The notes under the pieces were generated by a model. The model saw nothing but the letters and a program-made list of their open reading frames with translations, was not told the origin of the DNA and ran no database searches. A stretch of DNA of 64,000 nt from Patescibacteria group bacterium. Its GTDB lineage: Bacteria > Patescibacteriota > Patescibacteriia > 2-12-FULL-60-25. Position numbers and translations under genes: made by a program. Below are positions 1-8,158 of this stretch, one piece after another; positions within the stretch are counted from its first letter, which is position 1, and each line of letters starts with the position of its first letter. Location: contig JALNYW010000001.1 in the NCBI GenBank assembly GCA_023229665.1, positions 1 through 64,000 of the forward strand, in the 5' to 3' direction.

Positions 1-115
1 AGAGAGTCGGAAATACCCGAAGGTCCCGATGAGGGAACGAAGGTAGAGCCGATAATAGGGACGAAGTCGTAACAAGGCATCCGTAGCGGAAGCTGTGGAT
101 GGATCACCTCCTTTC
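1..115 (+). rRNA. 16S ribosomal RNA, 3' end (partial)
   Basis: The window opens inside the 3' domain of 16S rRNA. The conserved GTCGTAACAAGG decoding-site strand is at 67-78 and the 3' terminal GGATCACCTCCTTT carrying the anti-Shine-Dalgarno CCTCC is near 101-114. The bases between them (helix 45 region) differ from the usual bacterial sequence, as is common in CPR rRNA. The 5' part lies outside the window. No tRNA or 23S gene follows; a terminator sits about 180 bases downstream. Confidence 0.95.
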
Positions 116-295
116 TAGGGAGAATTGAGTGTCCAGATTTATTTCTGGCCTCTAACCTATGGTCGATGACTGATAATATTCAGATCGCGGCGTTCAAACG
201 GATGGCGATTCCCTCGAAGGGTCGTCATCACGTGAGCGCTTTAACAGAACTTCAAGACGTCGGTTCCAATCACTTTTCTGCAGTCAAAAGCGCAG
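116..295 (+). other. 16S 3' trailer, no tRNA or 23S
   Basis: This stretch holds no convincing ORF and no tRNA. It contains imperfect hairpins (for example GATGGCGATTCCC near 199 facing GGGTCGTCATC near 219) that could form part of a 16S processing stem, then runs into an intrinsic terminator. The remainder to the gene at 401 carries only a possible promoter. Confidence 0.5.
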
Positions 296-318
296 AAACC
301 GCCCAAAAGGCGGTTTTT
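296..318 (+). terminator. Intrinsic terminator after 16S rRNA
   Basis: AAACCGCC and GGCGGTTTTT pair around a short A-rich loop and a T run follows. It would end the transcript only about 180 bases past the 16S gene. Confidence 0.8.
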
Positions 319-400
319 GTGTACCCGTATAGTTGACTTTTCTGCTATTTTATGGTGGATTATTGAGTCCCTAATGGATGGAAAGGAATAAAGGGAACAG

Positions 401-850
401 ATGTTGAGACTCAAACTGATCTTTCTCGTTGATGATGATACGCTCCTCCTTCCCGCGTACAGGCGCCGATTCGAGCAGGAGGTCAGGAACATGGATTGGG
501 GCGAACCGAAGCCGCCCTCATACGCGATCTACGACTGCACGTCGGGCCAGGCCGCGCTCGACCTGATGCGAGTCGGTCTCGGTCTCGAGACGACGGCTCC
601 CGGCACCCAGCTCGAGTACTTCATCCTGAGCGACGGCAACATGCCGGGGATGGACGGCGACCAGTTCATCCGCCGAGCCCGCGAGATGCTCGGGGAGCGC
701 GTGAAGACGGCCCTCCTGGTCAGCGGGAAGATGAGCGAGTTCGCGGAGGGCGCCGAGTCCGTCGGCTACACGCTCCTCCAGAAGCCTGTCGAGTGGAAGG
801 TGCTGAGCGGCTATCTTCGTTCGTTTCTGCTTCCGGACGCACCTACCTAG
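401..850 (+). CDS. Receiver-only response regulator
   Basis: This is a 149-residue CheY-type receiver domain with no output domain. Residues 7-12 (IFLVDD) supply the acidic pocket Asp11 and Asp12, Asp78 in LSDGNMPGMDG is the likely phosphoacceptor, Ser108 is the conserved Ser/Thr, and Lys128 in LQKPV is the conserved Lys. The spacing between the acidic pocket and Asp78 is longer than usual (insert at about 30-70). AGGGAAC lies just before the ATG. No histidine kinase gene is in the window, so the partner is unknown. Codons end mainly in C or G (CTC, GTC, GAC), unlike the resident genes. The stop codon sits inside the loop of its own terminator. Confidence 0.85.
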   Translation: MLRLKLIFLVDDDTLLLPAYRRRFEQEVRNMDWGEPKPPSYAIYDCTSGQAALDLMRVGLGLETTAPGTQLEYFILSDGNMPGMDGDQFIRRAREMLGERVKTALLVSGKMSEFAEGAESVGYTLLQKPVEWKVLSGYLRSFLLPDAPT

Positions 851-863
851 GGCGTCTTTTTTT
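836..863 (+). terminator. Terminator overlapping the receiver gene stop
   Basis: GACGC (836-840) pairs with GCGTC (852-856), followed by seven T. The TAG stop at 848-850 is inside the loop. Confidence 0.6.
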
Positions 864-867
864 AATG

Positions 868-909
868 AAAAAACCCTTCCCGGAATCAGGGTTCGATTCC
901 GTAGAAGGG
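868..909 (-). terminator. Terminator overlapping the RNase III-like gene stop
   Basis: Read on the minus strand, CCCTTC...GAAGGG encloses a second pair GGAATC/GATTCC and is followed by TTTTTT. The TGA stop of the gene (886-888) lies inside the hairpin. Confidence 0.75.
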
Positions 910-1374
910 CGTGAGGTAGGTGCGGTAGACGAAGGCGCGCGCCGCTTCGTATCCGCTGCCTGTGTGGCAGGCGCCGACGAGCGCCTCGTAGGTATCGGCC
1001 AGGGGCAGTTTTGCCAGCTTGTTTCTCGTCGGCACGAGCAATCCGAGTTCGAGTTTCGTCTGGGCGCCGATCTCCGCGAGACGGACATTGGTCATGAGCG
1101 ACTCGCACAGCGCGCCGATCTTTTCGACCTCGATGGTCGGCATGTGCTGGAGGATGTGGGCGCGGACGACCGCCCGGAGGATCCCGTCACCGAGATACTC
1201 CAGCCACTGCTGGTGCCGGAAGGGGTGGGTCTTGTTTTCCGACAAGTACCCCTTCGTCGTCATGGCCTCTGTGAACAAGCGCAGGTCGAGCCACTCCAGT
1301 TGGAGGTTGGCCCGTGACGCCTCGAGTCGGAGGCGGATGTTCTGGGGGAGGAGCTGAATGCTGAGATGGTCCAC
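886..1374 (-). CDS. RNase III-like domain protein without dsRBD
   Basis: This is a 162-residue single-domain RNase III-like protein. The signature appears as HQQWLEYLGDGIL, matching the NERLEFLGD motif, and the second catalytic motif as ADTYEALVGA followed by SGYEAARAFV. With the GTG at 1374 as start, the four metal-binding acids are Glu59, Asp63, Asp127 and Glu130, so an active site is retained. It ends after the catalytic domain and lacks the double-stranded RNA-binding domain of standard RNase III, as Mini-III enzymes do. The GTG start is chosen because GGAGG lies four bases upstream; an in-frame ATG at 1434 would put the Shine-Dalgarno inside the coding region. Its role in rRNA processing is inference only. 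Confidence 0.75.
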   Translation of the reverse strand: MDHLSIQLLPQNIRLRLEASRANLQLEWLDLRLFTEAMTTKGYLSENKTHPFRHQQWLEYLGDGILRAVVRAHILQHMPTIEVEKIGALCESLMTNVRLAEIGAQTKLELGLLVPTRNKLAKLPLADTYEALVGACHTGSGYEAARAFVYRTYLTPFYGIEP

Positions 1375-1448
1375 GGAGCCTCCAAAAAGGGCAAAAGGTG
1401 ATGGTGGCCTATCACATTCCCGTCCCTGCGTCAATCGGACGCCGGTGG

Positions 1449-1477
1449 TTGACGGCTCGGCCGATCTTTCGTACTAT
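1449..1477 (+). promoter_or_regulatory. Promoter of tRNA-Gln
   Basis: TTGACG (1449-1454), a 17-base spacer and TACTAT (1472-1477) lie 20 bases before the tRNA. Confidence 0.65.
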
Positions 1478-1497
1478 CCCGTCGCGTCCGTACCTGT

Positions 1498-1571
1498 TCC
1501 GAGATCGTCTAATGGTAGGACTACTGCCTCTGGAGCAGTGTATCTTGGTTCGAATCCAAGTCTCGGAGCCA
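1498..1571 (+). tRNA. tRNA-Gln (CTG)
   Basis: A full cloverleaf can be drawn. The acceptor stem is TCCGAGA/TCTCGGA, the anticodon stem ACTGC/GCAGT holds loop CTCTGGA giving anticodon CTG, and the T arm is TTGG TTCGAAT CCAA. A G discriminator and an encoded CCA end at 1571. A U1-A72 first pair suits tRNA-Gln. Confidence 0.93.
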
Positions 1572-1573
1572 AG

Positions 1574-1602
1574 AAAAAACCCACCAATGCGGTGGGTTTT
1601 TT
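1574..1602. terminator. Bidirectional terminator after tRNA-Gln
   Basis: AAAAACCCACC and GGTGGGTTTTTT pair around AATGC. The A and T runs let it serve tRNA-Gln on the plus strand and the gene ending at 1616 on the minus strand. Confidence 0.85.
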
Positions 1603-1615
1603 CATTGCGCGGAGT

Positions 1616-2101
1616 TTATTCCGTCGCCCCGTCGTTTTTGATGTCTTCGATGCGGTTGTCCATCTTTTTCAGCATGGCTTCGGCCGTCGGTTCCGGTTTC
1701 ACCGTTTTCAGGATATCGGTGGTCATGCGCTCGATGCGGTTCATCTGCTCCGTGAGTTTCTGGATGTCGGCGCGGTTGGCGGCCTGCTTTTGGAGCGCGC
1801 TCGTGCGCTGGTCCTGGGCGGCGTCAACCGAATAGAACGCGACCGTACCCGTCACCAACAAGGCGAGGGACGTGATCACGGCGGCCGGCCAGATATGGGT
1901 CGTGCCGCGCGCAGCCGTAATCATGTGGTGGTCGTGCAAACGGCTCACCGGACCCGCGTAGGTGACCGCGCAGGCATTGGTCGTGCAGTTGCCATCATGG
2001 CCACAGGTCGGACCGGTAGAACCCGGACCGGTCGGGATCGGGGTGGAGCCGGCTTTCTTGCGGCGGACGGTCTTTTTCGGCGTCGTTGGGAGGTCGGACA
2101 T
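1616..2101 (-). CDS. Small membrane protein of unknown function
   Basis: No family was recognised in these 161 residues. Residues 1-30 are basic and Pro/Thr-rich. A CGHDGNC...C cluster (Cys33, Cys39, Cys44) and His-rich HDHH (57-60 region) precede one transmembrane segment at about 71-91. Residues 95-135 form a likely coiled coil and the tail is charged. The layout suggests a single-pass protein, and the Cys/His cluster could bind metal, which is a guess. A possible extended -10 (TGC TATACT on the minus strand) lies about 45 bases upstream. Confidence 0.6.
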   Translation of the reverse strand: MSDLPTTPKKTVRRKKAGSTPIPTGPGSTGPTCGHDGNCTTNACAVTYAGPVSRLHDHHMITAARGTTHIWPAAVITSLALLVTGTVAFYSVDAAQDQRTSALQKQAANRADIQKLTEQMNRIERMTTDILKTVKPEPTAEAMLKKMDNRIEDIKNDGATE

Positions 2102-2182
2102 AAAAGGGCTTTTGGTCTTGGTCTGATTTTTATAGAGACGTCTTCAAGTATAGCATATCGGCCTTTAGGCAGACAAAGGGAA

Positions 2183-2211
2183 ACAAAAAACCGCCAACTT
2201 GCGGCGGTTTT
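2183..2211 (-). terminator. Terminator of tRNA-Val
   Basis: On the minus strand AAAACCGCC pairs with GGCGGTTTTTT just after the CCA end of tRNA-Val. Confidence 0.85.
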
Positions 2212-2216
2212 CTGCG

Positions 2217-2293
2217 TGGTGGACGGCAGAGGAGTCGAACCTCTGACCTTCACAATGTCAATGTGACGCTCTAACCAACTGAGCTAGCCGTCC
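2217..2293 (-). tRNA. tRNA-Val (GAC)
   Basis: Read on the minus strand, the acceptor GGACGGC pairs with GCCGTCC, the D arm contains AGCTCAGTTGGTTAGAGC, the anticodon stem TCACA/TGTGA encloses TTGACAT with anticodon GAC, and the T arm contains GGTTCGACTCC. The discriminator is A and CCA is encoded. Confidence 0.93.
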
Positions 2294-2322
2294 ACGGAAT
2301 GCCCGCAGATATTAGCGGAGCT

Positions 2323-2350
2323 TTGACCGCCCGTCAAACCGTGATACCTT
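2323..2350 (+). promoter_or_regulatory. Promoter of the M3 peptidase gene
   Basis: TTGACC (2323-2328), 16 bases, then TACCTT (2345-2350) preceded by an extended -10 TGA. The ATG at 2357 is six bases past the -10, so the transcript would be leaderless or nearly so. Confidence 0.55.
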
Positions 2351-2356
2351 CGGCCC

Positions 2357-4297
2357 ATGAATGAAAAAGCTTGGATTTCCATCGACCCCGTGCCCGGCTC
2401 CATGACCGCCGAAGGCATCCGCGCCCTGAATAATGACCATCTCGCCAAAGCCAAAGAGATCGTGGCCGGCATTCGCGCCCTGAAAGACGCCCCGGACGAA
2501 GCGCTGACCTGGGAAGCGACCTTTGGCGCCATGGATGACGCCGGTCTCGCGCTCGAATTGTCCGCGACTTTTCCGTCCCTCATGCATATGACGCATCCGG
2601 ACGCCGCGGTGCGTGAAGCGGCGGCTGAAGCGGAACCGAAAGTGAGCGAGTTTGTTACCAACCTCTTGATGGATGCCGACTTGGCCACGGTCTTTAAGCG
2701 CTATGCCGCGAAGAATACCGATGCCGACCCGGGACGCCAGAAACTTGTCCAAGAAACCTTGCGCGACTATCGCCGCAACGGTTTGGAGTTGCCGCCGGAG
2801 AAACAAGCGCAACTGCGTAAGTTGAATGAGGAGCTGACCGAGCTCGGACAAAAGTTTGAATCCAATATCGCGGCAGCCAATGCCTTTATTGAAATTGAAC
2901 CCGCCCAGCTCAAGGGTTTGTCAGAATCTTTTATCGCCGATCATCCTGCGGGGGAGAATGGGAAAGTAAAAATTACGACCGCGTATCCGGACTATAAGCC
3001 GTTCATGAAGTACGCCGAGGATCGTGAAGCGGCCAAGCAACTCCACGTCGTCTACAACACCCGCGCGCAAAAGGAGAATTTGCCGATTCTGGATCGCGTT
3101 CTCGCTTTGCGTAAAGAGAAGGCCGTTTTGCTTGGATATAAAACCTGGGCCGATTATGTGCTCGAAACGCGCATGGCCAAGGATCCAAAAACCGTATTTG
3201 ATTTTCTCGGCCGCCTGCATACGGCTTTGAAAACGAAATCAAAAGAAGAATTTACCCGCTTTGGGAAAGAAGTGATCCCGGTTTCTGACGCGACTTATTA
3301 TGAAGAGATGGTGAATCGCCGCGATTACGCCTTTGATTCGGCCGCGCTCTCCGAATATTTCGAATTCTCTTCCGTGGAAAAGGGCTTGCTCGAAACCATG
3401 TCCGAGCTTTTCGGGATTGAATTCCGTGAAGTGGAGGTCCCGGCCTGGCACGAAGAGGTTCGTTGTCTGGATGTGTTAGATGATGAGAAGCCCTTGGGTC
3501 GCATTTATCTCGACCTGCATCCGCGCGATAACAAGTATTCCCACGCGGCCGTGTTTGGCATCCGGAATAGCCGCCGTTTATCCGACGGTTCGCGTTTGCC
3601 GCCGATGTGCTCGCTCGTCTGCAACTTTCCACGTAAGGGCGGCTTGCTCTCACATGAAGATGTCACCACGTTATTTCACGAGTTCGGTCACGCCATTCAC
3701 AAAATCATGTACCAGGGCGAGCTCTCGAGTCTCGCGGGTTTGAATGTTTCGCGCGATTTCGTCGAAGCTCCCTCGCAGCTTTTGGAGGAATGGGCTTGGG
3801 ATCGCTCCTGCCTGGATCGGTTCGCCAAGCACCACAAAACCGGCGAGAAGATCCCGGATGAGCTTTTCCAAGCAATGGCGAAGTCGCGTCATTTTGGCGA
3901 TGCCATCTTCACCGAGCGTCAGCTCATGCTTGCCATGCTCGACATGACGTATCACACCAAAGAACCCGGCTTCGACACCACGACCGTCATGCGCGAGCTT
4001 TCGGAAGAGTATAGCCCCTTCCAATTCATCGAAGGCACGACCATGCAGGCGTGCTTCGGACATCTCATGGGCTACGATGCTGGTTATTATGGCTACCAAT
4101 GGGCGTTATCCATCGCGCAGGATTTATTGACGCGTTTCCACGCCGAAGGGTTGATGAATCGTCAAACGGCGACCGAATACCGTGAGCGGATTCTCGCCAT
4201 GGGCGCGACGCGCGAAGAATCGGAAATGGTCGAAGCGTTTCTCGGTCGCCCATCAAATGAGCATGCCTATCTCAAATTTCTTGGGGTGAACGTTTAA
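2357..4297 (+). CDS. M3 family oligopeptidase (thimet/Dcp-like)
   Basis: This 646-residue zinc metallopeptidase belongs to family M3, whose cytoplasmic members cleave short peptides during protein turnover. The zinc motif HEFGH is at 441-445, with catalytic Glu442. The third zinc ligand is probably Glu470 in FVEAPSQ, 29 residues after His441, the spacing of thimet oligopeptidase. The N-terminal 200 residues form the helical cap typical of the family, and no signal peptide is seen. No Shine-Dalgarno sequence precedes the ATG. It converges with the next gene, their ends overlapping by four bases. Confidence 0.93.
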   Translation: MNEKAWISIDPVPGSMTAEGIRALNNDHLAKAKEIVAGIRALKDAPDEALTWEATFGAMDDAGLALELSATFPSLMHMTHPDAAVREAAAEAEPKVSEFVTNLLMDADLATVFKRYAAKNTDADPGRQKLVQETLRDYRRNGLELPPEKQAQLRKLNEELTELGQKFESNIAAANAFIEIEPAQLKGLSESFIADHPAGENGKVKITTAYPDYKPFMKYAEDREAAKQLHVVYNTRAQKENLPILDRVLALRKEKAVLLGYKTWADYVLETRMAKDPKTVFDFLGRLHTALKTKSKEEFTRFGKEVIPVSDATYYEEMVNRRDYAFDSAALSEYFEFSSVEKGLLETMSELFGIEFREVEVPAWHEEVRCLDVLDDEKPLGRIYLDLHPRDNKYSHAAVFGIRNSRRLSDGSRLPPMCSLVCNFPRKGGLLSHEDVTTLFHEFGHAIHKIMYQGELSSLAGLNVSRDFVEAPSQLLEEWAWDRSCLDRFAKHHKTGEKIPDELFQAMAKSRHFGDAIFTERQLMLAMLDMTYHTKEPGFDTTTVMRELSEEYSPFQFIEGTTMQACFGHLMGYDAGYYGYQWALSIAQDLLTRFHAEGLMNRQTATEYRERILAMGATREESEMVEAFLGRPSNEHAYLKFLGVNV

Positions 4298-5460
4298 CGT
4301 CCCGTCATTTGGAAGAAGCGGAAACGATAGAACCAGCGTCGGAAGGGGATGGTGAGTTTTGTTTTGATGGCGAACCAGGGGGTGTCGATAAATCCCGTAT
4401 CCCCGAGCGTGATGAGGCTGCCTTTGAGCGCCGGATAGCAAGGCTTGAGGGGCTGGCCCTTCAAATAGCGGACGACGTTCGCCGCGAGAGCCTCCGCTTC
4501 AAGCATGGCGATTTGGGCCGTGCGCGCGGCCGGCTTCCCATTCGCGCCGAGACAAATCACGGCATCGCCTCCGCCAAAAATATCCTGGCCAAGTCCGAGG
4601 GCTTGGTCAGCTTTCAGGGTATTTTTCGGATCGCGTGAAACATCCGGAGTAAACGAAACGTCATTCGGTTGCACGCCCCCGCACCATAAAATCAATCCGC
4701 CGGAGAGCGTTTCGCTTTCCGTGGTGATACGTCCTTGCGAAATGGATTTGGCGCGCATGCTCGTTTTTACCTCGATACCTTGGCGTTCAAGTTCGCGCAG
4801 TGCCCCCGCGCTGATGGAGGGGCGGAATCCATTCAGAAGGTTCGGCGACCCTTCGATCAAGGTAAAGCGTAATTCTTTGGCGAGCGCCGGCGCTTCGCTG
4901 CAGGCATGGCATTCGAGATACGTTTTCATCGCAAAAACGGTCTCAATGCCCGTCGGACCTCCGCCGATCACCATGAGGTGCAGGAGCTTTTTACGTTCCT
5001 CGCCCGTGGCGGTACGAGCCTGATGGATGAGCTCGCGTAATTGTTCATGGAGCTCCGTGACGTGCGCCATGGTTTTGAACGGCCGCGTGGCCTGTTCCGC
5101 GCCTTCGATGCCGTAATAGGCCGGCCGGGCGCCCGGACAGACGACGAGGACGTCATACCCCACGGCTTCGTGCGAACCATCGGGTTTGGTGACGTCCGCG
5201 ACTTTGGCGTGGCGATCAATCGCTTTTACCTCCGCGCGGATAAACGCAAAACCGCCGCGTTTGGCGGCCGTTTCATATGGCTCGCTATATTGGTCGGACT
5301 CCATTTCTCCCGCGAGGCCATCCACGAGCCAGGGTGAGAAGACGAAACGTTCCTGGCGGTCGATCAGGATGACGTGTGCCGATCCGGCCAGGCGTTTGGC
5401 GAGCAATCGGGCTACGCGCAATCCAACAAATCCTCCTCCGGCGATGACAATGCGCTTCAT
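4294..5460 (-). CDS. NDH-2-like FAD/NADH dehydrogenase
   Basis: This 388-residue pyridine-nucleotide-disulphide oxidoreductase fold protein resembles type II NADH dehydrogenase, which passes electrons from NADH to quinone at the membrane without pumping protons. The FAD-binding GGGFVG is at 8-13 and the NAD(P)H-binding VIGGGPTG at 164-171, and a GGGDAV motif near residue 295 contacts FAD. A Cys184-x-x-Cys187 pair follows the second nucleotide site. The C-terminal 40 residues are aromatic and basic, fitting amphipathic membrane attachment. A sulfide:quinone reductase-like role is an alternative. No respiratory complex genes are nearby. Confidence 0.85.
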   Translation of the reverse strand: MKRIVIAGGGFVGLRVARLLAKRLAGSAHVILIDRQERFVFSPWLVDGLAGEMESDQYSEPYETAAKRGGFAFIRAEVKAIDRHAKVADVTKPDGSHEAVGYDVLVVCPGARPAYYGIEGAEQATRPFKTMAHVTELHEQLRELIHQARTATGEERKKLLHLMVIGGGPTGIETVFAMKTYLECHACSEAPALAKELRFTLIEGSPNLLNGFRPSISAGALRELERQGIEVKTSMRAKSISQGRITTESETLSGGLILWCGGVQPNDVSFTPDVSRDPKNTLKADQALGLGQDIFGGGDAVICLGANGKPAARTAQIAMLEAEALAANVVRYLKGQPLKPCYPALKGSLITLGDTGFIDTPWFAIKTKLTIPFRRWFYRFRFFQMTGR

Positions 5461-5468
5461 GGGCTTGA

Positions 5469-7127
5469 TTATACACCACGCCCTTCAACAAATTCCGTCG
5501 CGCGGCGCAGGCTTTCAAACGTTCCCGCATCCGACCAGAATCCGCGCACCGGTTTCGCATTCAACCGGCCTTGGGCCAGGAAGGCGGCATTCGTATGCGC
5601 GATTTCGAGTTCGCCGCGTGCGGAAGGTTTGATGCCGCGGATGACGTCAAAGACGCTCGAGTCATACACGTACAAGCCCACTTGCGCGAAGTTCGATTTC
5701 GGCTGGGACGGCTTTTCTTCAATCGACAACACGCGTCCCGAGGCATCCACTTCCACGACGCCAAAACGCTGCGGATCATGGACCGGTTTGTAGAACGTGA
5801 GCGCTCCGCCCTGGAACGAGCTGATCGGCGCCATGAAATTATCTTCAAAAATGTTGTCGCCCAAAATGACCGTGATGTGGTCGCTGCCGACGAAATCTTC
5901 GGCCATGGCGACGGCATGGGCGATGCCGCCGGCTTCGTCCTGGATGCGGTAGGTGAGGCGGCAGTTGAATTGCGAGCCGCTGCCGAGCAGGTTCATGAAG
6001 TGCCCGGCATGGTCCGGACTGGTCACGATCATGATGTCCCGGATGCCGGCATCCAGCAGGGTCTGGAGGGGATAGAGCACCATCTGCTTTTTTCCGACCG
6101 GGATCAAATGTTTGTTGGTCGTAGCCGTGAGCGGAAGGAGGCGCGTGCCTTTCCCGCCGGCGAGGATCAAGCCCTTCATGCGCGGTCCGGATCCCGGCAT
6201 GGTGGAGATGCTTGGGATGGCCGGCGAGAGAAAGGTCGGGGGCGTCACGAAGGATGGGGCCGGGTTCATATGGGCGGGCGGGGAGGGCTTGGCGTTCTTG
6301 TTATGCGCGTAGCGGATCATGACGTCTCGCAATGCCACGTCGATCGGGCGCATTTCAATGCCCAGCTCCTGCAGGCGCTTGCTTTGCATTACGTTATTCG
6401 AGCGTTTTTTCGTCGCAAGCCCTTTGGCGACGAGCTCATGCTCGCTGATCCATTCGGTTTGGTGGCCCGGATCAACGTATTCGCGGTAGAGATTCAGCAA
6501 ATCGCGATGACGCATCACGCCGGGGTTCACCGTGTGGAAAATGCCCGTGCCGCGCTTTTCGATGAGCTGGCGGCAGACATCGACCAAGTCCGGCACGACG
6601 GTCACGCTATTCGCGACGTCGATGACCTGTTTGTAATTCGCGAGTTTATCGATGAGATTGCGTTCGCCCGGTTCATCGTCGATGGGCATGCGCAAACGGG
6701 CGATCCCAACGTTCGGGTAGGTAACGAGGGCGAGTTCGGCCGCATATTTCGAGCGCGAGTACGTCGCGCTCGGATTCGCATGATCCTCTTCGCGCCAGCC
6801 GCGAGGATCCGGAGAAGCACCATAGAACACGCATCCGGAAGACAGATGCAAAAGATACAGGCCTTTTTCATGGCATGCTTCGGCGAGCGTAAGCGCGCCG
6901 ATCACGTTATCGCGATGCGTTTCCGCCTGGTGGGTTTCGCACCAGTCCACGTTCGGGCGGCCCGTGCGTCCGGCGGCATTCACGACCGCATCCGGCTTCA
7001 CGCGTTCAAGCTCGGCCAAAACGGCGGCCTTGTCGTCAATGCGGACGGCGGTGCCCACGGCATCCGGCCAGGCGCGCAGCATTTTCGCGCCGATAAAACC
7101 CTTGGAACCGAAAACGAGGATCTTCAT
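5469..7127 (-). CDS. Fusion: UER1-like epimerase/reductase plus RmlA
   Basis: This 552-residue protein joins two sugar-nucleotide enzymes. Residues 1-275 are an extended SDR domain (GSKGFIG 7-13, Tyr123-x3-Lys127). Its GRPNVDWCE (57-64 region), SSGCVF (Cys99), YKQVIDV and NPGV...LYREYVDP segments match, from memory, plant UER1/NRS-ER, a bifunctional dTDP/UDP-4-keto-6-deoxyglucose 3,5-epimerase/4-reductase, better than bacterial RmlD. A Pro/Ser-rich linker covers about 277-316. Residues 317-552 are a short RmlA-type glucose-1-phosphate thymidylyltransferase: LAGGKGTRLLPLT, KHLIPV, LGDN 422-425, EEKP 470-473. With the adjacent rmlB this could cover dTDP-L-rhamnose synthesis without rmlC. A separate start at Met317 cannot be excluded. 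Confidence 0.85.
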   Translation of the reverse strand: MKILVFGSKGFIGAKMLRAWPDAVGTAVRIDDKAAVLAELERVKPDAVVNAAGRTGRPNVDWCETHQAETHRDNVIGALTLAEACHEKGLYLLHLSSGCVFYGASPDPRGWREEDHANPSATYSRSKYAAELALVTYPNVGIARLRMPIDDEPGERNLIDKLANYKQVIDVANSVTVVPDLVDVCRQLIEKRGTGIFHTVNPGVMRHRDLLNLYREYVDPGHQTEWISEHELVAKGLATKKRSNNVMQSKRLQELGIEMRPIDVALRDVMIRYAHNKNAKPSPPAHMNPAPSFVTPPTFLSPAIPSISTMPGSGPRMKGLILAGGKGTRLLPLTATTNKHLIPVGKKQMVLYPLQTLLDAGIRDIMIVTSPDHAGHFMNLLGSGSQFNCRLTYRIQDEAGGIAHAVAMAEDFVGSDHITVILGDNIFEDNFMAPISSFQGGALTFYKPVHDPQRFGVVEVDASGRVLSIEEKPSQPKSNFAQVGLYVYDSSVFDVIRGIKPSARGELEIAHTNAAFLAQGRLNAKPVRGFWSDAGTFESLRRATEFVEGRGV

Positions 7128-7175
7128 AATCCTCGTTGTCTTACACCAAAAACACGCAAAAAAACAGGTGAATTG

Positions 7176-8150
7176 TCAACCCTTCAGGAGCGGCTTCCAC
7201 CAACCTTCATTCGCCTGGAACCAAGCCACCGTTTCAGCCAGCCCTTCTTCAAACGTTTTCTTCGGTTCCCAGCCGAGCTCCGCCTTGGCTTTGCTTGAAT
7301 CAATCGCGTAGCGGCGGTCGTGGCCTTTGCGGTCTTCGACGAATTGGATGAGTGACTCCGGTTTTCCAAGGATCTTCAAGATGTGTTTCACCACATCAAG
7401 ATTCGCGCGTTCGGCATTTCCGCCTAAACAATACGTCTCGCCAACTTTTCCTTTCGTCAAAACGGCTTCGATGCCACGTGCGTGATCTTCCACATGAATC
7501 CAGTCGCGGACATTTTTTCCATCGCCATAAACCGGTAGGGGAATATCGCGAAGGGCATTCGTGATCATGAGCGGGATGAGTTTTTCCGGGAAATGATACG
7601 GCCCGTAATTATTGGAGCAATTGCTGATGGTAACCGGCACGCCATGCGTATGAAAATAGGAGCGCACGATATGGTCGCTCGCCGCCTTCGAAGCGGAGTA
7701 GGGACTGCGCGGATCATGAGGGGTGTCTTCGGAAAACCGTTCGTCCGAATCAAGATCAAGCGCCCCAAACACCTCGTCGGTGGAAATATGGTGGAATCGT
7801 TTAATCTGATCGCCTCGACGTTTCACTTCTTCCAGGAGGGTATGCGTGCCCAATACGTTGGTTTCCAAAAAGATGCGCGCGCCGTCTATGGAGCGGTCCA
7901 CATGGCTTTCGGCCGCGAAGTGGACGACGACATCCACGCCCTCCATGGCTTTTTGGACGGTCGCCGTATCACGGATATCGCCATGTACGAAAACGTGACG
8001 GTCCGGATCGAGCCCACGAACGTTTTCGGGGTTGCCTGCATAGGTAAGCGCATCCAGGTTCACAACCGTATCTTGTGGATGATTGGCCAACCAAAAGCGG
8101 ACGAAGTTCGATCCGATGAATCCGGCTCCGCCGGTAACCAAAAGCCGCAT
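7176..8150 (-). CDS. rmlB: dTDP-glucose 4,6-dehydratase
   Basis: This 324-residue extended SDR converts dTDP-glucose to dTDP-4-keto-6-deoxyglucose. The NAD-binding TGGAGFIGS is at 6-14, the catalytic Asp125-Glu126 lie in STDEVFG (123-129), and Tyr151/Lys155 lie in YSASK. The NNYGPYHFPEKLIPL block is typical of RmlB. It lies upstream of the epimerase/reductase-RmlA fusion on the same strand, 48 bases apart, so the two probably share a transcript. The -10 box ends eight bases before the ATG and there is no Shine-Dalgarno sequence. A 24-base palindrome separates it from the divergent glycosyltransferase genes. Confidence 0.95.
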   Translation of the reverse strand: MRLLVTGGAGFIGSNFVRFWLANHPQDTVVNLDALTYAGNPENVRGLDPDRHVFVHGDIRDTATVQKAMEGVDVVVHFAAESHVDRSIDGARIFLETNVLGTHTLLEEVKRRGDQIKRFHHISTDEVFGALDLDSDERFSEDTPHDPRSPYSASKAASDHIVRSYFHTHGVPVTISNCSNNYGPYHFPEKLIPLMITNALRDIPLPVYGDGKNVRDWIHVEDHARGIEAVLTKGKVGETYCLGGNAERANLDVVKHILKILGKPESLIQFVEDRKGHDRRYAIDSSKAKAELGWEPKKTFEEGLAETVAWFQANEGWWKPLLKG

Positions 8151-8158
8151 ATAGCGGC

